From positions 3,151,001-3,215,000 of the forward strand of contig JACCIC010000021.1 of assembly GCA_018907035.1 (NCBI GenBank): DNA of 64,000 bases, in the 5' to 3' direction. The position numbers and the translations under genes were made by a program. Position 1 is the first letter of the stretch; each line of letters starts with the position of its first letter. The notes under the pieces are model-generated. The model had not been told where the DNA came from and made no database searches. It saw nothing but the letters and a program-made list of their open reading frames with translations. Shown in pieces: positions 46,881 to 57,779 of the stretch. The stretch is from Sycobia sp. Sy_11. Taxonomy: Eukaryota > Arthropoda > Insecta > Hymenoptera > Epichrysomallidae.

Positions 46881-47393
46881 GCCTATGACCTATTTCTGAC
46901 TATGTAGAAGACGTGGTTAAATTTTGAACGCGATCGGTTCAGTAGTTTCGGAGTTTATCCAGGACAAACAAACACACATACATACATTTTTATATATATA
47001 GATTTAAAACCATATATTGGTTTGAATTAGAGAGAAAAAAAATAAAATAAGAAGAGAAAACTACAGCAATAACAATAATTGTTGTAGAATAAATATGTAA
47101 ATATGTATATTGTGTAAAATAATTAGTTATACGAAAGTAAATTTATAAATAGGTAGTTATACACGTTTATATATTATATTTAGAATAAATTAACAATTTG
47201 TAAATATTGTAAATTTAAAATAATAAATTGTAGTATAAACTAGTTTATAATTGTAAATACCGTCGAATGTGAATATAGTAATAGATAATTAAGTGTAGAG
47301 TTTCCGAATATAATTGTAAAAATGCGTTGAACAAAGTCGAGAGAGAGGGAGTAACAATTTTTTTTTTTCGATCGAATATAAGCGGGTCTCACG

Positions 47394-47696
47394 ATGGAGA
47401 ACGCTCAGTTCAAATTTGGAATTGATAAGGATAAAAACGGAAAAATGGGGTTTGCTTGGACCTGGGTATTCACCGACGGTGAGAGACCAGAAGAGTTGTA
47501 ATATCAAGGCCTTATACCTACGCACCATAGGTACACGGATTGCGTACGCCTTCAAGCAATCTGGAGTATATATCCCGAACGCTTCGCGCATCTCCCAGAC
47601 CTAGACGTCGAACTAGAACGTATGGTTTTAGTAGGGGAAAGGGAAAGCGTTCAATACGCCGAAAATAGGGCGAATGAGCTTCGGAGAATGGGGTAA
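47394..47696 (+). pseudogene. Unrecognised ~100-codon ORF with one internal stop
   Basis: Frame starting MENAQFKFGIDKDKNGKMGF (47394), stop at 47499-47501, then open in the same frame to 47696 (RMVLVGERESVQYAENRANE region). GC content and codon use differ from the AT-rich flanks, which suggests former coding. I do not recognise it. It sits between the Helitron and the LTR element and may belong to a retroelement. Confidence 0.4.
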
Positions 47697-47772
47697 ACAA
47701 TACGCCCCCTTTAAATAAATTAGCATTGAATTTCAATTAATTTTTAGTTGCTATTTAAATATCATAGAAAGC

Positions 47773-48151
47773 ATGTCGCTGACCATGGAGGAAATAGAGA
47801 GATTGCCGGCAGCCGAGCTGTACGAACAGTTTGAGAGATGGCTGGACAACCAATCCGTATTTCGGAGCGACGGCAATAGACGAGCCGTATTTCCCGGAGT
47901 CGGTGACAACGAAAGAAGTCAATCCGACGCTACACTATACACCGACGGAGAAAGCAGTACCGAAGACACAAGAACGGAAAAAGCACCGTCCACTGAAATT
48001 TCCGCCGCCCGTGATAGATCTCCCGGTAATACAATACCAAAAACGGGACACGTCCTTCCGTGTGTCGCCGAACCCGGCCGAAGGGTTAATAAATAAATTA
48101 TTTTCGTTTTTTTTTTATTATAGATTTAAGCAACGGCAGCCGGGGAAGTAG
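47773..48151 (+). CDS. Unrecognised protein; two overlapping open frames
   Basis: Frame 1 (47773-48096, 107 aa) begins MSLTMEEIERLPAAELYEQF, acidic and helical. Frame 2 (47831-48151) overlaps it for 266 bp and continues with VNPTLHYTPTEKAVPKTQ and KRDTSFRVSPNPAEG, which looks the more natural downstream sequence. One explanation is a single gene starting in frame 1 and shifted to frame 2 by a deletion or a programmed shift around 47850-47900. The block is GC-richer than its flanks, like the preceding ORF. No family recognised. Confidence 0.4.
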
Positions 48152-48364
48152 TTACTAGCGGCGCACCTCGTGCCGAAGGTATTATAAAATATAAACCTTT
48201 TTGTAAATAGTAGATATAATTAATTTCTTTTATTTTTGTGTTTTTGTTGTAAAATTTATAAAATAAATTTTCTCTTAAATATTCAAATAAACATTTTCTT
48301 AGTAGAAATGAATTGTAGAAAAAACCAATCCAAATCTTAACAAATTTGAACAAATAAAGAATTA

Positions 48365-48723
48365 ATATACTATCTTGCTCTGGCGTATTGAGCGAGAGTA
48401 AGAAGTATATTTTTAAAGTAAAAATAAATATAAGATACTGAAGTCAAGTATATTATGTTGCTCTGGCGTAGTGAGCGAGGGCGAGAAGCATATTTGTCTA
48501 AATTATGGGAAGGGTCTACTAGATAGCAACTTGGTGGCGTGCTGAGCGACCAAGAGGCCTAGGTGTGTTGAGCTGGAGCCGTGCTCGTACAGCGTGTAAG
48601 GAAACAGAGCAGGTGAGTCGGGGAGTCCGAAAAAAGAACCTGGTGGCGTGTTGAGCGACCAATGGCCGAGGCGTGTTGAGCCGGAGCCACAAAGTAACGG
48701 ATAAATGGACACACACTGTTACA
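48365..48723 (+). mobile_element. 5' LTR (3' part) with internal tandem duplications
   Basis: The end of a long terminal repeat is set by the primer-binding site that follows; it closes with CACTGTTACA at 48723. Inside are two tandem pairs: TTGCTCTGGCGTA(T/G)TGAGCGAG at 48374 and 48448, and TGGTGGCGTG(C/T)TGAGCGACCAA near 48532 and 48642. The 5' border of the LTR was not found. Confidence 0.6.
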
Positions 48724-48738
48724 TGGCGCCCGAACAGG
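48724..48738 (+). other. Primer-binding site, tRNA-Lys type
   Basis: TGGCGCCCGAACAG directly after the LTR's CA is complementary to the 3' end of a lysine tRNA. Reverse transcription of the element would start here. Confidence 0.85.
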
Positions 48739-48853
48739 CGATTCTTTTGTTTTGATTCTGGTTTTTTTATTAATATACGGATTTGAAATTTGGATTCGGT
48801 TATCGAGGAGGATATAGCTTACGTATTGAATTTAAGTAGTGTAAATTAATACG

Positions 48854-49412
48854 ATGGCGATATCGTGGATTAACGGCTGTAGCGCGAAGATCTTATAATA
48901 GAACTGAGAAAATTAAACATAAATATCGACGGAAACATACGCGATTTAAGGCAGCGCTTATCTCCTAATTAAATCCCATGCACTTCACAAATAGACCTGA
49001 TGATCCAGACGATTATAATGAGCAGGCAGATATCACGGCAGATGAAGAAAAATTTGGTTATAAAAATACAGATTTGACTTCATCTCCAATGGCTAGCGGA
49101 AGTCATTCGCAAATTCACGGTGTGGAGGTAGGAATGGAACAATTGGTGCTCAACCAAAAAAATGGTAGAAATGTAGCGGCAAAAATAGCAGACCAGATGC
49201 GGAAGTGGAATTGCCACTTCGATGGAAAAGATGTTCATGCATTCCTAGAACGAGTATCGGAATTACGTATCGTCTACGGTTTAACTCATGCGCAGCTACT
49301 ACAAGGCCTTCCAGAATTGTTAAGAGGCGACGCGCAGCAATGTTTTAGGAATTTTTTCAGGGATATCACGACACGTGTAAATAGATATAACCTCAACCGA
49401 AATTTAGCTTAA
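48854..49412 (+). pseudogene. gag: Ty3/gypsy-like Gag, truncated and shifted
   Basis: A first frame at 48854 (MAISWINGC) stops after 14 codons. A second frame from 48886 has EDLIIELRKLNINIDGN followed by RDLRQRLS, a SAP-like leader common in insect gypsy Gags. A third, 48978-49412, carries the Gag core: MRKWNCHFDGKDVHAFLERV and LTHAQLLQGLPELLRGDA. The last block is the retrotransposon Gag signature. After FRN at about 49355 the homology stops and unrelated residues lead to a stop, so the rest of gag and all of pol are missing. Confidence 0.82.
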
Positions 49413-49429
49413 TATTATATATTAAATAG

Positions 49430-49725
49430 TCTCTCTCTACCGCTAGTTTGACTAGAAAACTGCCCGTAAGAGGGGATACACCTTGCGCGCCGAGAGAGAA
49501 GCGCGCCAAGTGTATTAGGCCGGCGGCAGCTATCTTCCTCTAATACATGCCCGCACGCACACTACCGTACTCTCTCGCCGTACGACACGCGCCAGCAGAG
49601 AACACTGCGTTAGGGGAACTCGCGAGTCTCTGCACTGGCGCACGCGTTCTAGCATATACAATGGGTGTCCCGAACGAATTCACCTGCTGTATTTAATTTA
49701 TAAATACTTTAATACTGTGAACACC

Positions 49726-49766
<41 letters not shown>

Positions 49767-50658
49767 TATATACACATATGTATATGTACATTGATATATA
49801 TGTAAAGAACAATACTTGTACGCAGTATACCAGTTGCCAGAATAATAATACTTATTAAAATTATGACTAATATTTATTATTATTATTAATAATATTATTG
49901 TTGTTATTAAAATTATATTGTTATTAATATTATTATTATAAATCGGCGACTCATCCGATGTTGGACGAGAGGCGGCAATAATACCCGACAATTTTATTAT
50001 AAAAGGGCTTGCAAAAGGCCAAATCGGGGAGTTCGTCCAGTGAACCGGCTCACCCGAAGTCGTGTCACTTGAAATCCTCCCGGAGCTATAAACTATCCAG
50101 AGTTCAGAAATTCGTGCCTGAAAATCCTTCCGAAATTATTATCTTGATCTCTGTTGCGAGGCGCTCCTCAAAAGACCAGCCGTTCTCTTATCCTAATCAA
50201 ATTACTGCCCCCTTAATTCTTGACCCTGGTTGCGAGGCGTTCCTCAAAAGACCAGCGGAATTAGTCACCTTAGTTTTAATCTAGATTCAATTCTACCTGT
50301 CGCGTTTAATTTCCTCGCGTGGAAACTAGCACCGGGTATCCATGCGGTAAATAGCGCCGAATTAAACAAGCGTCGTGGAAACTAGCGCGATCCTAGTATT
50401 TATAATATACATATCTAGTTTTAAATTAAATTTACTTCTTCTAAGTAATTATTTTTGGTTTATTTTGTTTGTTTCAGAGTTTTGTCAAAATAAGAGAATT
50501 TTTTGAATAAATTTATATTTTTTTTTCTAAAAAAAAATATACTGTGCTCTATTAAGTTATTTTCCTGATTCACCGTCCAATTCCGAATATACTTCCCACC
50601 TTCTCAAATTAACCTGGAAAATACCGCGTAAGCTATCCTGAGGGGATAGGAACGTTAC
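49430..50658 (+). mobile_element. GC-richer LTR-like segment
   Basis: About 1.2 kb following the broken Gag. Features: an inverted pair in GGATACACCTTGCGCGC / GCGCGCCAAGTGTATT (49474-49520); a TATAAAAGGGC promoter-like word at 49998; duplicated GTTGCGAGGCG(C/T)TCCTCAAAAGACCAGC blocks at 50151 and 50228; duplicated CGTGGAAACTAGC at 50319 and 50371; and a terminus GGAACGTTACA at 50658. It contains an AT microsatellite (49729-49764) and TTATTA repeats. It is probably a solo LTR or LTR fragment; the 5' border is uncertain. Confidence 0.45.
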
Positions 50659-50659
50659 A

Positions 50660-51165
50660 TATATATATATTCCGTATATACCCGTTCTTAAAATTAAAAA
50701 CCGTGAATATTTTAGTAGTGGTGCCAACAAAATTTAATCAAAATGTTGGTATACAAATTGCATATTTTTTATGCAGACGATGGATATTGCCTTTTTATGC
50801 AGAAGTAACGATATATTTTATATATTAATATACATAGTTTCGAGGTTGTTAGTAAGGAACCCTTTTTTGCTATCATTTCTTTTGTTCAAACTAAAGAAAA
50901 ACAGTTTCTTGTCACAATTCTGAAGTTAATATAATGTATAAAAACAAAAATATAAATTGTCGTCACAAACTATATTCAGTATGATTGGGCATACAGAACC
51001 ATTTTATAAGAGAAGGAGAATGAAATACAGAGAAGCAGACAGAAAGAGACAGAGACACGGAGACAAAAACAGATTTTCCCACGTAAGAGAACATAAAATT
51101 TACAAAAATCAAAAAATATCCATAAGGTGTGAGTGTAGTGTCAGATTAAGCTGAAGAACAAAAAA
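50660..51165. other. Gene-free region
   Basis: A basic 65-codon ORF at 50957-51154 is Arg/Lys-rich and unrecognised; nothing else seen. Confidence 0.4.
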
Positions 51166-51183
51166 GGTAATATCGACTAACGT

Positions 51184-51560
51184 CACACTTTCTTTGGGAT
51201 ATGAATCCCAAAGTTGGATATCCACATTCGTTTGAGCTGGCCTGGTATTAATACTTTAAGCGGACTACTTTGAGTTGATGTTCGTGATTCAAAACGCCAT
51301 GTAGTGGCTGCTGGTGAAACTGATTGTTAAAACCATCAACTTAATTTATTGATGAAAGTAAAATTATTTTCAATAAAAACATAGCCTTTATCCTTCCTAA
51401 GATAATAGAGAATCTATATGTCAAACTTCAGAACAATCGGTTCAGTATTTTTTTCGGTTGTCGTGTACAAACAAAAACACGCTTTGTCTTTATAAATTAG
51501 TATGATATGATATAATATGATATGATATGATATGATGATGTAATATGATGATATGATATG

Positions 51561-51600
<40 letters not shown>

Positions 51601-51895
51601 AAAACTACTGAGCCGATTGTTGTGAGATTCAAATATATATTCTTTATTATGATATATATTACTCGTATCTTCGGAAGAACATCGGCTATGTTTTCATTGA
51701 AAATCATTTTACTTTTATTAATAAATTAAAATAATGGTCTTAGTATACAGTTTCACCAACGGTCAGTATGTGGCGTCTTGAATCACGAATATCAACTCAA
51801 AGTAGTCCGCTTAAAGTATTAATACCAGGCTAGTTCGTTTGAATGATCGTATCCAACTTTGGGATTGGTATCCTAATTTATTGTATCCAGATTTG
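51184..51895. repeat. 0.7-kb foldback element
   Basis: Left arm about 51184-51480 and right arm about 51600-51895 are reverse complements. Landmark pairs: CCTGGTATTAATACTTTAAG / CTTAAAGTATTAATACCAGG, GACTACTTTGAGTTGAT / ATCAACTCAAAGTAGTC, and CCCAAAGTTGGATA / TATCCAACTTTGGG. The centre is (GATAT)n plus (AT)n. The inner ends carry an ATCGGTTCAGTA / TACTGAGCCGAT motif. Confidence 0.85.
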
Positions 51896-51929
51896 TAATC
51901 CAGATCCGCAAGTTCAGTATTCTAGCGAG

Positions 51930-52170
51930 ATTCTGTTACTGTTAATTTTATGTACAGTGCAATTTATTGAAACTGTAAACTAGTTTTCAAATGAATTTAT
52001 AATGATTTCAAATAATTTTCTTCATATATGATTGCGATTATTACAAATGATTTAAAATGATTTTAAACGATTTTCAAATGACTCGTTTAAGAGAATTCAA
52101 TTTTTTCAGAGAGTACATAGCTTCCCAGTGTAATTTTATATTGTTAGGTATTTTGGAAATGCAAAAAATA
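51930..52170 (-). repeat. Second copy of the foldback centre from 16985-17190
   Basis: Read on the minus strand this matches the loop of the 1.1-kb foldback: TATAAAATTACACTGGG, CGAGTCATTTGAAAAT and TTTCAATAAATT occur in the same order. It lacks the long arms. Confidence 0.7.
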
Positions 52171-52199
52171 ATTAGTATATACAGTTTTCACAAAAACTG

Positions 52200-53490
52200 T
52201 TAAGCTAACCTGAATTCAGAAACTTACACGAACTGGAACTCACATATATTCTTGATTTTAAATTGAAATTTCTTGAATGAGGCATTCCAATTCTTAATTC
52301 AAAAAAAGTTTACGTAATTTTTTAATCATATAAAAAATCAATTAATTATCTTAACTAATTATGTCTTAAAAAATTTTAATTAGTATGAAAAGTAATACGT
52401 AGTAAATATCTCTTGGAGTAACTAATTGTTGTACTGTATAATACTATATGTAAGCAATCCGAATCTAAAGTAATGGTCAAAATCAATCGTAAGAAGTACG
52501 GGCTTATATAGATTGTATTTCACAGTTGATGATTTTGTGACTAATGCTAAAAAGATAATTACGCAATTTCAGCAATCCAGTGAATTATAGAATTTTTCAA
52601 AGTAAAAGTGGAGAAGCACAGAGGAAAAATTCTGCTGTCTTGGCATCGGTGCATGTTGTTCCATAATTGATAAATACTGAAAATTACGTTGAATGTATAG
52701 AAATGTAAACTGAGGCAGCAGAAGGACCATTAGCTGCTGCAACGTATCCAAGGGGCAGGAACTGGTTATTGATATTGGAGAGGAGACACGGGTCTTTCCT
52801 ATTTGAGTTTTGAGCCAAATCTTAGACAAAAGTATCCTGGAGAAGATTTTCATCAAAATGTAGTAAATAGTATGCAGACAAAAAATTCAAATTTAGTAGC
52901 TAGTATTCATTAAGAAACTCCTGCATGTACAAATAAATCCATCATCATGAAATCTGAGAAAAAAAACCAAAGCTGTTTTAAAACGAGAGTCTTTTATTAT
53001 ACGTGATTTAAAGTCAATTAATCGCGTCGCAGAATCATATGAAGAAATTAAATAAAAATCTCAAACTGAGGAAATCTAGAGCCTGTCAGTTGCGAAAATG
53101 AACGTCCAAAAATGTGTCTATTAATAAGCTGTCGATTAATATCAGAGTGTACTCAACCGATGAGAAGGCTTTAACAAAACAATTGTATATTTATTCTACA
53201 GCGTGTTAGTTGCAAAAATGAACATCAGAAAATCTTTCTATTAAAAACTTTTTAAATTATTGCAAAATAACCTTTTTTTATATACACAATATTAAAATAT
53301 ATTTAGTTTTCGATTGGTGGCACCTTATTAAACGTTTAGTGGCGCAATTAATAAACGTTTGATTGCAAGTAATAAATGTTTAGTGGCGCAATAAGCCTTC
53401 GAGCAATTGGAGCTGATGTACGTATGATTGTGTGTGATCAAAGCATTCGATAAGAAATTCGATAAACACCTCGGCACTTGAATTTTTTTA
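52200..53490. other. Gene-free region with small tandem repeats
   Basis: A ~120-bp duplication with GTTAGTTGCAAAAATGAACAT-like words lies at about 53085 and 53205. A 22-bp unit repeated three times (AATAAACGTTTAGTGGCGC type) covers 53327-53393. The minus ORF at 52569-52856 is unrecognised. Confidence 0.5.
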
Positions 53491-53527
53491 ACAGAAAGGC
53501 ATTTCAATCTGAATAATCTTGAAGCTA

Positions 53528-54575
53528 TGAAGATGAAACTAGCCTTTCAATTTTTAAGCTGCACGGTGGCTTTTACTGTTAATATAACCAGAAACTGCCG
53601 ACAACGAATTGTATTTCAAAGTAGGCAGGAATTAGCCGCCATTATAGAAGCAATGCACGCTGTTATTGATGCTTGTAATTCCTAGGCCCCTAGAATTATT
53701 CATTAATTGGTCAATGGAATGGTATGTGAAAAAAGACGAGCCCATCAAAAGACCGTCCTGCTTTGATGGCCTGTCTTTGATTGCGGGAGCAGTTCTTGAC
53801 TTTTATAATGATATTTCTAGAACTGATCCTTCATACGAGTTAGCAACTGATTTGTGCAACCCAGATGCTATGGAACATGCTCATTGCAAACTCGGGAGTC
53901 GAACTAGATTTAATATCAATTTTACCTGTAGAATTTATCGTTTGGATTTTCGACACATTTTGTCAACTGATTTTATAAATACAAGAAAGAGCGGTAACAC
54001 AAACTGTGAAGAAAGGTATTCATTAACAGAAGCTTTCAATAAGGTATTGATAGAAGGCAACGACACAGAATGAATTGTATTATCTATCAGTGAATTTTCA
54101 AAATATGAGCAGGAAAAGTTGAGTGAAATGAATGAATTAGCAGAAGCCGTTGAATTGATGGAAGCGCATTTATCATTAGATATTTCGAACATTTCTGATT
54201 TAAGCAAAATAGAGGCTTACGAAGCCAATGCAATAACATATTTTTCAAGGTATGTTGTTCGTAAAACTTAAAAAAAAATTGTTGACAATGTAAGGAGGAT
54301 CTTATGATAAATATGAGTGATTCAAATACATTTACTGAAAATTACATTAATTATAGAGAATTCCTACAGTCCAGAATAGAAGATGTAGGAATCACTTACT
54401 TGGTCAGATCAACGGAAAATGTCGTGAATATTATAAATTATCAGTTAGAGACCTTCAACTCTTTATATCCTTCATTTGGGCTAAAAGGAATTTATTAATG
54501 CTTTTGGTTGAAAATATTAAGTAATTCACGCACTTAAAGTTCCCAGCTTGGTTTGATTAAGCAAATGATTGTTTT
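53528..54575 (+). pseudogene. P-element-like (THAP9-type) transposase, C-terminal remnant
   Basis: Blocks on the plus strand: MKMKLAFQFLSCTVAFTVN with LAAIIEAMHAVIDACN (53528-53681); DGLSLIAGAVLDF and NPDAMEHAHCKLGSR followed by RIYRLDFRHILSTDFI (53666-54073); and NAITYFSRYVVRKT near 54229-54270. Next comes a 64-codon frame (54304-54498) and a final weak VIHALKV block near 54520. The order 'MK...LA.Q..S..VA', 'D..E..F...R..GG..NPT...', 'NA..Y..GYV..K' is that of P-like transposases. The family's F..(I/V)R..GG is degraded to CKLGSR here. Stops at 53681 and 54071-54073 and frame changes show it is dead. The DNA-binding half and the terminal repeats are missing. Confidence 0.6.
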
Positions 54576-54589
54576 AAACATAGGATAGA

Positions 54590-55078
54590 AGTAGATAAGC
54601 TATGAGAGTTCTGGATCACCAGAAGTGATACCAGAACTCTCATAGCTCACAGCGCTTACGTCACGGACACTGATATCACGCATAGTTCCGGATTACTACC
54701 AGTGATCCAAAATTTCATAGCTCAGAGCGCTTATGTTACGGGCCCTGACGTTACAGGCCCTGATGTCAGCAACCTTTAGCAATATATACTTTTCTCTCTC
54801 TGGTAGATGGAGAGAAAAGTATGTAGTACTCTCTTATAACGCGCTATTTTTTTAAATACTACGCCGCACGGTCACTAGCGGTGTGTGTAACAGAGAGTGC
54901 ACTATATACTTTTCTCACTGACAACACTAGTTGCGTATGAGAGAGAGAGAGACAGAGAAAGAAAGTATATAGCTTTTTCTTTCCCAATACCGTCTGCTGT
55001 ATTGCAGAGGAGGGTCTATGGTGTCCATGGGAGCTAGACGGTGAGAGAAAATATATTTCTCTCTCTCTCTTTATGCCA
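54590..55078 (+). repeat. Polinton left terminal inverted repeat
   Basis: Pairs with 59690-60207. It has several internal palindromes such as GAGTTCTGGATCACC / GATACCAGAACTC, two GTTACGGGCCCTGA / GTTACAGGCCCTGA units, and alternating CTCTCT / GAGAGA blocks around ATATACTTTTCTC. Confidence 0.88.
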
Positions 55079-55774
55079 GGATCCTTCTCTTACACACTTG
55101 CCACGATCGCGTTGGTATCCACATGCATGGATGTTTGTACGTCAATTCGAGGAGGACGATTTTGTAATTGTTATATTGCCATCTGATGCAGGTAGCTCAG
55201 TCAAAAATACGCGCGCGCGTGTTTATGGTACTATTGCTCCTTCACAGTGCTTATGTTTGACGAGGAAATACTCTACTTTGTCCTTGTTTTGAGTTAGTAT
55301 TTTTTTAAGAGTTTTACATTATGTAGAGCATACATAACGTTGTACGCTTCATTATGATTGATGCATACTGTTAGAGTATTTTTCCATTTCTGTTTCTTCC
55401 ACTAGCAGAATGGTAAATTCGCAGTGTTAATATTGTAAACGATAAAATTGTATTTTGTAAATCTAGATATCCATTCTTTTTTATTTCTTCAGTGGTGAGT
55501 GTTTTAGTTGTATTGAGTAAATTTTACTGAAATATATTGACAATTTAATTATAGCAAAATTGTCGCAAATTCCATGGAATACCATGATAATTCATTTCCA
55601 GCCATTTATTTGTCGCTCTGATATGAGCGGCAAGACATTAACGAGAAAATGGCTTACAACATATAGTAATCTAAAAGCATTTATATGCGAGCATTTCAAT
55701 TTGAAAGAAAAAATGTGGATACAGTTTAGTCTTCGCGGAAATTATAAGTGAATTTAATTACTGCTTATAATGTG

Positions 55775-56114
55775 ACAAAGCATAGAACTATCGGTGTGAA
55801 ACCGAAAGATGTTACATCAGCAAATAAATCACAAATTTTAAGAACGAAGGATAGAGAAAGGATATACGCCTAAATGATCCACAGAAATATTCACCATCAC
55901 CACAGTTACAGGAACGAATCCTACAACTGACCATTTAAAAGATTATAAAAATTAACTTATCACTGGATATTACTATGAACAAGAGCTTCGATGAACCGAG
56001 TATCCAGATGTTTACATCGTTGAAAAAGATCTTAAACGTCGATGTAAAGTTTTCATCAAATGGCTTGGATTTGATAGCTCTCATATTAGTTGGACAAATA
56101 ATGAGAGTTTATAA
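55775..56114 (+). pseudogene. Polinton-type integrase C-terminus with chromodomain
   Basis: One frame carries KHRTIGVKPKDVTSANK (about 55777), and after a frame change come GYTPK, TEIFTITTVTG, GYYYEQEL and a chromodomain-like end VYIVEKDLKRR with VFIKWLGFDSSHISWTN. The RT(I)G..P.DVT.AN block and the short chromodomain after the Y.E.EL block are the C-terminal hallmarks of Polinton integrases, which insert the element DNA into the host genome. At least three stops and one frameshift interrupt it. The catalytic DDE core is absent. The ORF at 55560-55751 just upstream (MSQIPWNTMIIHFQPFICR start) is unassigned. Confidence 0.68.
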
Positions 56115-56599
56115 CTTAAGTAATAAGAAATTATAAAATGATTATACTTTTAATATGTAAATTAATTTTGTATAATTTTGTTAATGAGGATTGATATAAT
56201 TACATCTCGGTTTAAATAAATGTTGTTTAATTATTTTATTTTGCACATGCATTTTACATATTATGCTGTTATAAATTCAAAATTATCTTCACCCAAAGAT
56301 ATTATAAATAATTTAAGTTTATTTGCATACTCGCACATATTGTTGAAAAATCTTTGATCTTTCGTTATAGGCTTTGAAATTCGGATAGGTAAAAAAGTTC
56401 ATCAATTTTTTTAGTGGGCAGAAAGCCACCTCCTGCGATATGGTTCAATGTTTTTAAATCCATCTGAAAAATTTTATAAACTAATTTAAAAATATTTTTT
56501 TATAACTATTTTCTACTATTTATGATTAAAATTAAAAAAAAAAACACACCTGAAGTGATGAATTCTCTAGTTGCACGCAGTGTACGTTAAAATTTAATA

Positions 56600-57735
56600 T
56601 GAATACAACTGGGGTATAATTTTTGAAGCATTATAATTCAAATTACATGAATTATGCACAGGACCTCAATATCTGTGATTAATATTTAAATTTTAAGGAA
56701 TCGATAATATTAAACTCTAAAATAAACTTATCGCGATGCGCGATAACAATAATCTTGGAATTTTGTATCCTCACAATTAAAATTCTTTTCACAAATATGA
56801 CAAATTTTTGCTTTTTCAAACTTTAAAATTACAATATCTGTAAGTCTATTCATTTCTTTTAGATTTTAATATATTTGTGCTATTTGTTCCGAAAATGCTT
56901 GCAATTTCTGCATGAACAATTCAGCAGGTGATGGTTCTATTTTTTTTATCTACTTGTCTATAGCTTTGATATTCGGATTGTGCATCATCAAATCTACATT
57001 TTGTATGAAAACTAAATGTAACTATAAACCAACACTAAATGCTTTATGTCGTTGCTGTGCATATTTATGATTTTCTATTTTTTTTATTATACATTCAAAA
57101 TCTGTATATATAAGAAATGGGACACGTTTCTTATATGAAAAGTTTTTAAACTGTAAAATATTATTCTTTTCCTTGGGTAGTTTCATTTTGCATTGATTCT
57201 TTTCTTGACCATCAATGCTATGCACTGTTAATATTTCTTCGGATATAAAGTAATGTAGACATCGATCGCATAGATAAATTCTTAACCCAAACATAGTGAT
57301 AATGAGGTTGGAGATTACCATCATTTATGCTTTCGCTATCTTATCATTGTAGTTATTTTGTATAATAAGTAAATTCACATGTTTCTCCTTTTTTATAGCT
57401 ATTATATAGTGTGTTATAGCTATTATATAGTGTAATTTTTTCTTTCTCAACATATATAAAATAATTCAAATATTATAATTATATTTTTTAAATTTAACTA
57501 TATATCATTTTTATATTAAACTATATATATCGTTTGTCTTGACTGGAAATTTAATATCTTTAAAATTGAGAACATTTTCATACTGCTTATATGTCGAAAG
57601 TCGATTAGCATTTACTTTAGCTGGATATAAAGCTGATAAAACTGCCGATTTAAAGCATAGATTATCATTATTTTGTACATTAATACATGCATGTCTTTTT
57701 TCTATTACTGTAGGTAGTGCCATGTATAAGCTACC
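56600..57735 (-). pseudogene. Protein-primed DNA polymerase B fragment (Polinton type)
   Basis: On the minus strand, 57511-57723 gives an N-terminal block with INVQNNDNLCFKSAVLSAL and DIKFPVKTNDI. Next, 57022-57324 gives YLCDRCLHYFISEE, KRVPFLIYTDFECI and AFSVGL, where TDFE supplies the Asp and Glu of exonuclease motif I. Further on, KAKICHICEKNF and GPVHNSCNLNY (about 56600-56860) form the paired-cysteine segment. This order is that of the polymerase B of Polintons. Stops and frame changes occur between blocks. The palm motifs that hold the polymerase active site are not present, so the fragment ends before the catalytic centre. A 19-bp tandem duplication lies between the first two blocks at 57397-57435. 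Confidence 0.78.
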
Positions 57736-57779
57736 TATTGTAGGACTAAATTTATAAATATTGTAGCTAAATTTACGAT

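Larger units (their letters stand above)
43064..47002 (-). mobile_element. Helitron with both termini, non-autonomous
   Basis: Read on the minus strand, the element starts at 47002 with TCTATATATATAAAAATG after an A. It ends at 43064 with a hairpin (TCTCGGGCGAAGCCGAGA), nine bases, CTAG, and then a T. This is the classic Helitron layout: 5' TC, a 3' hairpin about 10 bp before CTRR, insertion between A and T. The length is 3.94 kb. Inside are a damaged Rep/helicase gene, a duplicated module and an inverted minisatellite. A second hairpin of nearly the same sequence lies at about 44098-44118, followed on the minus strand by CTAT. It may be an older 3' end that was bypassed. Confidence 0.88.
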
